Part shown: positions 6,042 through 10,607 of the stretch, piece after piece
Position numbering within the stretch: position 1 is the stretch's first letter
Layout: the number at the start of each line of letters is the position of its first letter
DNA from: DATBDM01 sp036269915
Lineage (GTDB): Bacteria > Actinomycetota > Thermoleophilia > Solirubrobacterales > Solirubrobacteraceae
Assembly: GCA_036269915.1 (NCBI GenBank)
Contig: DATBDM010000025.1
Coordinates: 1-10,607 of the forward strand
Reading direction: 5' to 3'
DNA: 10,607 nucleotides
Program-made: the position numbers and the translations under genes
Notes under the pieces: model-generated
Seen by the model: only the letters and a program-made list of their open reading frames with translations
Told to the model about the DNA's origin: nothing
Database searches by the model: none

Positions 6042-7534
6042 TGGGTCGAGCAGCGCAACCTTTCCGCCGCCCGGCGGTTCCAGTCCGTGGCATGCGTCGG
6101 GGCGGGTTGATCATGGGACTGATGGCGATCGCGCTGGCGCTCGCCCTCGCGCCGGCGGCGCACGCCTCGGTTCCGCGGGCCGCGGAGTACCGCACAGCCG
6201 CCGCGCGCCACCACGTCCCGGCGAAGCTGCTCGAGGCGATCGGCTGGACGAACACCCACGGCCGCATGCCGGCGCGCGCGTCGCTCGACGGCGGCTGGGG
6301 AGCGATGCACCTCTCGCCCGCCCAGGTCCGCCGCGCCGCCGCGCTCACGCACCGCTCGCGCCACGCGATCCGCCGCGACCTGCGCGCCAATCTCGACGCC
6401 GGCGCCGCCCTGCTCACCGCCGCCGCGCGCGGACACCGCCCCGGCTCGCTCGCCGGCTGGCGCGGCGCGCTCACCCGCGTCGCGGGCCGCGCGCAGGCAA
6501 ACGCGGTCCTGGCGACCCTCGTCCCGGGCGCCCGCCCGAGCCAGACGGCGACGCCGGGCGAGGAGCCCGGCACGGTCTGGGTCCCGGCCAGCTCGGCGAT
6601 CTACAACACCGCCGACCGACCCTACGACTCGGCCATCACCCGGATCGTGATCCACGAGACCCAGGGCTCCTACGCGAGCACGGTGAGCTGGTTCCAGAAC
6701 CCGCGCGCCGGCGGCTCGGCGCACTTCGTCATCCGCTCCTCCGACGGCGCGATCACCCAGATGGTCCACGAGAAGGACGTCGCCTGGCACTCGGGCAACC
6801 GCACGTACAACTGGTCCTCGATCGGCATCGAGCACGAGGGCTACGTCGGCGACTGCACGTGGAACACCGACGCGATGTACCGCTCGTCGGCCCAGCTGGT
6901 CGCCGAGCTCGCCGCCAAGTACTCGATCCCGGTCGACCGCGCCCACATCATCGGCCACGACGAGGTCCCCGATCCGAACCACCCCGGCCAGTACGGCGGC
7001 GCCGACCACCACACCGATCCGGGCGCGTGCTGGAACTGGGACTACTACCTCGCGCTCGTACGCGCCGACCTCGGCCAGCTGCCGCCGCCGGCCGTCCCCG
7101 CCTCGACCGCGGGCTGGCCGGGTTACAGGCAGATCGTCGACAACGGCACGACGGGCCGCTTCAAGGCCTCGAAGGCCTGGAGGAAGAGCCGCGCGGGGCG
7201 CCAGGGCTACTTCCGCGGCTACCTGACCACGACGCCGAAGGCGAAGGCCGACGCGGCGCGCTTCAAGCTCAACGTGCCGTCGACCGGCAACTACGCCGTC
7301 TACGCGCGCTGGCCCGCCCGCCGGGCGAACTCCAACTCGGTCCCGGTCGCGATCACGACGACGACCGGCACGCAGCTGGCGCACGTCAACGAGCGCCGTC
7401 ACGGCGGCAAGTGGCGCAAGCTCGGCGTCTACGAGCTTCCGGCGGGCGACCGGTGGTCGGTCCTCTTCTCGCGCTGGACGAAGGCCAGGGGCACGGTCGT
7501 CGCCGACGCGGTCAAGATCGCCGCAGCGCCGTAG
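6038..7534 (+). CDS. Secreted peptidoglycan amidase: transglycosylase-like + Amidase_2 + golvesin-like domains
   Basis: 498 aa from the GTG at 6038, which overlaps the ligA stop (the next codon is ATG at 6041). A third start, ATG at 6092, would begin right at the signal peptide (MRRGGLIMGLMAIALALA, cleavage probably after AHA, residue 43). The exact start is therefore uncertain. Residues about 48-165 resemble a soluble lytic transglycosylase fold (HHVPAKLLEAIGWTNTHG, GGWGAMHLSPAQV, LRANLDAGAALL), but Asn72 or a neighbour stands where the catalytic Glu is expected, so the domain is probably a binder. Residues about 185-345 are a zinc N-acetylmuramoyl-L-alanine amidase (Amidase_2): His206 (IHETQG), His307 (IIGHDEV) and Asp327 (TDPG) as zinc ligands, Glu265 (IGIEHEG) as in AmpD. 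Residues about 360-498 look like a golvesin-C-terminal-type beta domain (IVDNGTTGRF, GNYAVYARWP, GKWRKLGVYEL, VVADAVKI). It likely cuts or remodels cell wall outside the membrane. Confidence 0.9.
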   Translation: MMGRAAQPFRRPAVPVRGMRRGGLIMGLMAIALALALAPAAHASVPRAAEYRTAAARHHVPAKLLEAIGWTNTHGRMPARASLDGGWGAMHLSPAQVRRAAALTHRSRHAIRRDLRANLDAGAALLTAAARGHRPGSLAGWRGALTRVAGRAQANAVLATLVPGARPSQTATPGEEPGTVWVPASSAIYNTADRPYDSAITRIVIHETQGSYASTVSWFQNPRAGGSAHFVIRSSDGAITQMVHEKDVAWHSGNRTYNWSSIGIEHEGYVGDCTWNTDAMYRSSAQLVAELAAKYSIPVDRAHIIGHDEVPDPNHPGQYGGADHHTDPGACWNWDYYLALVRADLGQLPPPAVPASTAGWPGYRQIVDNGTTGRFKASKAWRKSRAGRQGYFRGYLTTTPKAKADAARFKLNVPSTGNYAVYARWPARRANSNSVPVAITTTTGTQLAHVNERRHGGKWRKLGVYELPAGDRWSVLFSRWTKARGTVVADAVKIAAAP

Positions 7535-7546
7535 CCGCGGCCCGGG

Positions 7547-7552
7547 TACGCT
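7547..7552 (+). promoter_or_regulatory. Possible -10 element for ppa (leaderless start)
   Basis: TACGCT matches TANNNT and ends 7 nt before the ppa ATG, the distance expected when transcription starts at the A of the start codon. No Shine-Dalgarno is visible in the 25-nt gap after the amidase gene, which agrees with a leaderless message. There is no recognisable -35. The near-identical TATGCT before surE suggests a shared promoter style. Confidence 0.4.
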
Positions 7553-7559
7553 GCCGCGC

Positions 7560-8048
7560 ATGGCGGAGAACCTCGTCGCGACCGTGGAGATCCCGAAGGG
7601 CTGCTCGAACAAGTACGAGTGGGACGAGGAGCTCGGCGCGATCAAGCTCGACCGGATGCTGTTCTCCTCGCTCGGCTATCCGACCGACTACGGCTTCTTC
7701 CGCGACACGCTCGCCGCCGACGGCGATCCGCTCGACGCGATGATCGTCGTCTCCGAACCGACCTTCCCGGGCTGCCTGATCGAGGTCAAGCCGGTCGCGC
7801 TGTTCCGCATGCGCGACGAGAACGCCGAGGACAACAAGATCCTCTGCGTCCCGCACTCGGATCCGAACTGGAGCCACATCGAGCGCCTCGAGGACCTCCC
7901 CGAGACGCTGCGCGACGAGATCTCGCACTTCTTCTCGATCTACAAGACGCCCGAGTGGAAGGTCGTCAAGGTCGACGGCTGGTACCCGCGCGAGGAGGCG
8001 CTCGAATCGATCGAGCGCGCCCGCAAGCGGTTCCGCGAGACGGCCTAG
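7560..8048 (+). CDS. ppa: Inorganic pyrophosphatase (family I, soluble)
   Basis: 162 aa, typical of bacterial family I enzymes. It hydrolyses pyrophosphate to two phosphates in the cytoplasm and so pulls nucleotide polymerisation and activation reactions forward, including the NAD+-ligase adenylation cycle indirectly. The family signature DGDPLD is at residues 54-59, giving metal ligands Asp54, Asp56 and Asp59; a second metal and phosphate cluster is Asp86, Asp91 and Lys93 (MRDENAEDNK). IPKGCSNKYEWDEE and LGYPTDYGF are the other conserved segments. The ATG at 7560 is preceded by no ribosome-binding site but by TACGCT at 7547-7552, so a leaderless transcript separate from the surE-ligA-amidase unit is likely. 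Its TAG overlaps the stop of the converging hydrolase gene in the palindrome CTAG (8045-8048). Confidence 0.97.
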   Translation: MAENLVATVEIPKGCSNKYEWDEELGAIKLDRMLFSSLGYPTDYGFFRDTLAADGDPLDAMIVVSEPTFPGCLIEVKPVALFRMRDENAEDNKILCVPHSDPNWSHIERLEDLPETLRDEISHFFSIYKTPEWKVVKVDGWYPREEALESIERARKRFRETA

Positions 8049-8129
8049 ACGCCCTTGCAGGAGCGGTAGCGCCGGCTGTCGCGCAGCTTGGCGCCCTTGA
8101 GCGTCACGCGGAGCCTGCGGCTCGAGCCG

Positions 8130-8160
8130 CACGCCGCGACGCGGGCAGCAGCGCGTGCCC
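8130..8160 (-). other. Frameshift site 2 in the hydrolase gene (interval)
   Basis: Frame B ends shortly after AKAG with low-complexity residues and a TGA at 8104-8106, while frame C carries a more protein-like tail (CGSSRRLRVTLKGAKLRDS) to the CTAG stop at 8045. One added G at the coding-strand GGG (8158-8160) or one added C at the next CCC run joins the frames. The exact base cannot be fixed from the sequence. It is also possible that frame B's own end is the native one. Confidence 0.5.
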
Positions 8161-8990
8161 GGCCTTCGCGGTGGCGGTGGCCGTCGCGACCGTCGGCAGC
8201 GCCACGCGGACGCGCGTGACGTTCAGCGCGGCGGTCGTGCGCACCGGGCCGTAGACCGCGCTGCCGCCCACGATCTGCAGCGTGTACTCCGAGCTCGCGC
8301 CGACGCTCGCCGCGATCGCGTCGAGCTTGCGGGTGACGGTGTGCGTCGCGCCGTCGAGCGTGATCGGGATCGGGGTGACCTGGTTGCCGACCGCGAGGTT
8401 GCGCGTGTTGTCGACGATCTGCGCGAAGGCGTGGCCCAGGCCGGAGCCCGTGGCCGAGTAGGTCATCGTCAGCACCGGCCGTCCGGCGACCTGGCTCGGG
8501 CGCAGCGTGATCGGCACGTTGATCGCGTTGGCCGCGGGCGCGGCGGAGACGGGCGTGCCCGAGCCGGTGTCGGTCGGGTTGATCGCCAGCGTGCCGGAGC
8601 CCTCGCCGACCAGCGGCGCGCCGTGGCGCGTCGGGAAGCTCGGGGCCGAGCGCCACTGGGCGTCGTCGGCGATCCACTCGAACCCGGGGCCGGTGGAGAC
8701 GGCCGCGTCGCGGGCGAGGTAGCGCTTCATCCAGGCGATCACGTCCGCCTCGACGTGGCCGGCCGGGCCCGCGCCGGTGAGGCAGACCCCGTGACCGCCG
8801 CAGAACCAGACCAGCTTCGCCGGAACCTTGTCGGCGCGCAGGATCCTGAGGTTGGTGATCGCCTCGTCGAGCGTGAACAGCGTGTCGGCGGTGCCCTGGA
8901 CGAGCAGCGTCGGCACGGTGATCCTCTTGACCAGGTCGCCGGGGCCGCGCGAGGCGAACCAGCTGCGGTCGTCGGCGGACCGGTCGAGGT

Positions 8991-8993
8991 CCC
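8991..8993 (-). other. Frameshift site 1 in the hydrolase gene
   Basis: The coding strand reads CAG TCC GGG ACC TCG. Inserting one G into the GGG gives CAG TCC GGG GAC CTC GAC CGG, which joins QSG directly to DLDRSADDRSWFASRGP, and frame B coding continues without a stop. Upstream of this point only frame A looks like protein; downstream only frame B does. The position may be off by a few bases because other single-base insertions nearby would also restore the frame. Confidence 0.7.
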
Positions 8994-9740
8994 GGACTGG
9001 AACGCCGAGTAGATGTGCGGGTCCAGGCCGCCGGTCTGCGGGCCGGCGGGGGAGTCCAGCCCGTCGGTGTCGGCGGCCGGGATGCCCGCGGCGACGAGCG
9101 CACTGGCCCAGCCGCCCTTGATCAGCTCCTCGGGGTAGAGCGAGGTCAGCAGCGAGTGCCACGCGATCGTCGGCGCGATCGCGTCGATGCGGTTGTCGAG
9201 GCCGGCGGCGACCAGCTCGATCCCGCCCGCATAGGAGACGCCCTCCATGCCCGCGCGGGGATCGCCCGGACCGTCGAGCAGCGCCTCGGGCTGCTGGGCC
9301 ACCCAGTCGAGCAGCACCTGCACGTCGCGGCCCTCGGAGTCCGGCCCGTCGACCTGGACGACGCCGCCGGAGTCCCCGAAGCCGCGCGAGTCCCAGGTCA
9401 GCACGTTGAAGCCCGCGCGCCGCAGCGGCCCCACGCCGACGTTGCCGGTCGTCTCGTCCGACGCGGCGTCGGGGTTCTTCTGGCGCGAGCCGGCCCAGCC
9501 GTGCGTCTGCAGGATCGTCGGCGCGTGCTGGCCCGCCTGCAGGCCGGCGGCCGGGTGCAGCGTGGCGATCAGCGGCGCGCCGTCGTAGGACGGGACGATC
9601 GCGTCGCGGGACGGGAGGTCGGCGGCGGCGGGCGCCGCGGCGATCAGGCAGACGGGCAGCGCGGCCAGCACGGCCGCGAGACGGCGGGGGAGCGCGATCA
9701 CCCGGACGATGGTGCCATGACGACCGGGCCGCCGCGCCGG

Positions 9741-10607
9741 TCAGCCGAAGCGCGCGAGGGCGGCGACCATCCGGTCCTGGCGGATGCGCGCCCAGTAGGT
9801 GCTCGAGCGGTTCATCATGATCGCGAAACCGATGCGCCGCCCCGTCGTGGTGTCGCAGAATCCGGCCAGCGCGGAGACGTCCGAGAGCGTCCCGGTCTTC
9901 GCGTGGCAGCGGCCGCGGGAGACGTCCGAGCGCAGCCGGTCCGACAGCGTCCCGGTCCGGCCCATCACCGGCAGCGACGCCTCGAACGGGATGGCGAGGT
10001 CGGATTCGTCCATCGAGCGGATGAGGTCGACGATGTCGTGCGGGCTGACGCTGTCGCGGCGCGAGAGCCCCGAGCCGTCGACGAGCGCCGGCCTGGCGCC
10101 GAGCCGCTCGACGGTCGCGCGCACCACGGTCGCGCCCGCGCCGGTGCTGCCCGCCAGGCCGAAGCGCGCGCCGAGGCCCTTCAGCAGCTCCTCGGCCATG
10201 TAGTTGTCCGACGGGGTGTTCGTGCGGGCGACGAGCGTCGCCATCGTCGGCGAGGCCCAGGAGAGCAATGGGACGGCGGAGGACGGGGTCCTCGAGGCGA
10301 CGGCGGCGTGCGCGACGCGGATCCCGGCCCGCTTGAGGGCGACGCTGAAGGCCTGCGCGACGTAGCGGGGCGGGTTCGGCTGGAAGTCGCCGAGGCGGCT
10401 GCTGGTGAGCCCGTGGTTGTAGGAGAGGGCGCTCATCGGGCCGATCCAGTAGTCCGTCCGGTAGCCCGTCGAGGGGCCGCCACGCAGAGTGTCGAACGCC
10501 GACTCGTCGCCGACGACCCGGCCGGTGACCCGTGTGAGCCCGGTCCGCGCGAGCGCACGGGCGAACGAGCGGGCCGCGGCGGTGTTGAACGACGGGTCGC
10601 CGCCGCC
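9741..10607 (-). CDS. dacB: D-alanyl-D-alanine carboxypeptidase/endopeptidase, S13 (DacB/PBP4) family, 5' end missing
   Basis: The reading frame is open from the TGA at 9741-9743 to the window edge, giving 288 residues with the N terminus outside; the first internal Met (10436) is not the start. S13 enzymes are periplasmic or extracellular penicillin-binding proteins that trim or cleave peptidoglycan stem peptides. Two of the three active-site motifs are visible: SDN in TPSDNYMAEELLK (visible residues 133-135) and KTG in CHAKTGTLSDVSALAG (237-239). The SxxK motif with the nucleophile should lie in the missing N-terminal part. MSALSYNHG, VDGSGLSRRDSVSPHDIV and MGRTGTLSDRL are standard S13 segments. 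The gene runs in the same direction as the hydrolase and ends 39 nt before it, so the two may be cotranscribed. With the amidase at 6038 it makes a second cell-wall enzyme in the neighbourhood. The family call is firm; the symbol follows the family name. Confidence 0.93.
   Translation of the reverse strand, partial: GGGDPSFNTAAARSFARALARTGLTRVTGRVVGDESAFDTLRGGPSTGYRTDYWIGPMSALSYNHGLTSSRLGDFQPNPPRYVAQAFSVALKRAGIRVAHAAVASRTPSSAVPLLSWASPTMATLVARTNTPSDNYMAEELLKGLGARFGLAGSTGAGATVVRATVERLGARPALVDGSGLSRRDSVSPHDIVDLIRSMDESDLAIPFEASLPVMGRTGTLSDRLRSDVSRGRCHAKTGTLSDVSALAGFCDTTTGRRIGFAIMMNRSSTYWARIRQDRMVAALARFG

Larger units (their letters stand above)
8045..9701 (-). pseudogene. Secreted alpha/beta hydrolase, S15/CocE-like, broken by two -1 frameshifts
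   Basis: Three consecutive minus-strand frames together encode one recognisable protein. Frame A runs from the GTG at 9701 and codes for a signal peptide (cleavage probably after Ala27), THGWAGS, TWDSRGFGDSGG and the nucleophile elbow GVSYAGG with Ser156; it makes sense to Gly237. Frame B then gives DRSADDRSWFASRGPGDL, VPTLLVQGTADTLF (Asp273) and FCGGHGVCL (His304), completing the triad, plus a beta-rich C-terminal domain like the S15 non-catalytic domain. Frame C supplies CGSSRRLRVTLKG to the stop at 8045. Restoring one base at 8991-8993 and one near 8130-8160 gives an uninterrupted 552-aa protein, and 1657+2 nt is a multiple of three. Both breaks can be explained by a lost G in a coding-strand GGGG run. 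Either the gene is decaying or the assembly has homopolymer errors. The substrate is not predictable; S15/CocE members cleave peptides or esters. Confidence 0.75.

Noticed and set aside
8155..9012. A + strand open frame of 285 codons opposite the hydrolase
   Set aside because: No recognisable domain and shadow-like composition; the minus strand carries a clear catalytic triad.
9889..9965. Near-identical TGTLSD-coding repeats in dacB (visible residues around 218 and 238)
   Set aside because: Paired GTL segments, one of them in the KTG motif, are normal in S13 carboxypeptidases; this is not a recent duplication.
1..10607. A defence system, integrated element or novel multi-gene system
   Set aside because: Apart from the broken hydrolase, whose S15-like family is recognisable, every gene has a known housekeeping or cell-wall function, and composition is even apart from the short array at 3039-3113. 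No integrase, tRNA gene or toxin-antitoxin pair was seen.

Overview
The window comes from a very GC-rich bacterial chromosome. GTG and TTG starts are common, G or C fills most third codon positions, and the order rpsK-rpsD-rpoA-rplQ-truA is the standard actinobacterial layout. The S4 protein keeps a four-cysteine zinc knuckle that Mycobacterium S4 lacks, while its second half looks actinobacterial. Together with probable leaderless starts this suggests a deep-branching actinobacterium, possibly Thermoleophilia/Solirubrobacterales. The lineage is an inference from composition and remembered family sequences, not from a search.

Region 1 (1-3037, + strand) is the distal part of the ribosomal protein/RNA polymerase alpha operon: the 3' part of rpsK (S11), rpsD (S4), rpoA (RNAP alpha), rplQ (L17) and truA (tRNA pseudouridine synthase). 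Gaps are short except for 96 nt between rpsD and rpoA, which hold a strong hairpin and a C-rich tract.

Region 2 (3038-3171) is the only substantial spacer in the window. It opens, directly after the truA stop, with a compact array of three palindromic GGGTC-N-GACCC units whose centres are exactly 25 bp apart. The units are separated by small AT-rich palindromes. This array is the least explained structure in the window. A possible -10 element follows it, just upstream of surE.

Region 3 (3172-8048, + strand) holds surE (nucleotidase), ligA (NAD-dependent DNA ligase) and a secreted modular peptidoglycan amidase, joined by short stop/start overlaps. After a 25-nt gap comes ppa (inorganic pyrophosphatase), which probably has its own promoter and a leaderless start.

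Region 4 (8045-10607, - strand) converges on ppa. It holds a secreted S15/CocE-like alpha/beta hydrolase whose reading frame is broken by two single-base losses, and upstream of it a DacB-type (S13) D-Ala-D-Ala carboxypeptidase cut off by the window end. Housekeeping genes (translation, transcription, DNA joining, pyrophosphate removal) dominate, with cell-wall and secreted hydrolases at the right. No RNA gene, transposase gene, CRISPR array or defence system was recognised. The candidate for something undescribed is the palindrome array, not a new protein system.
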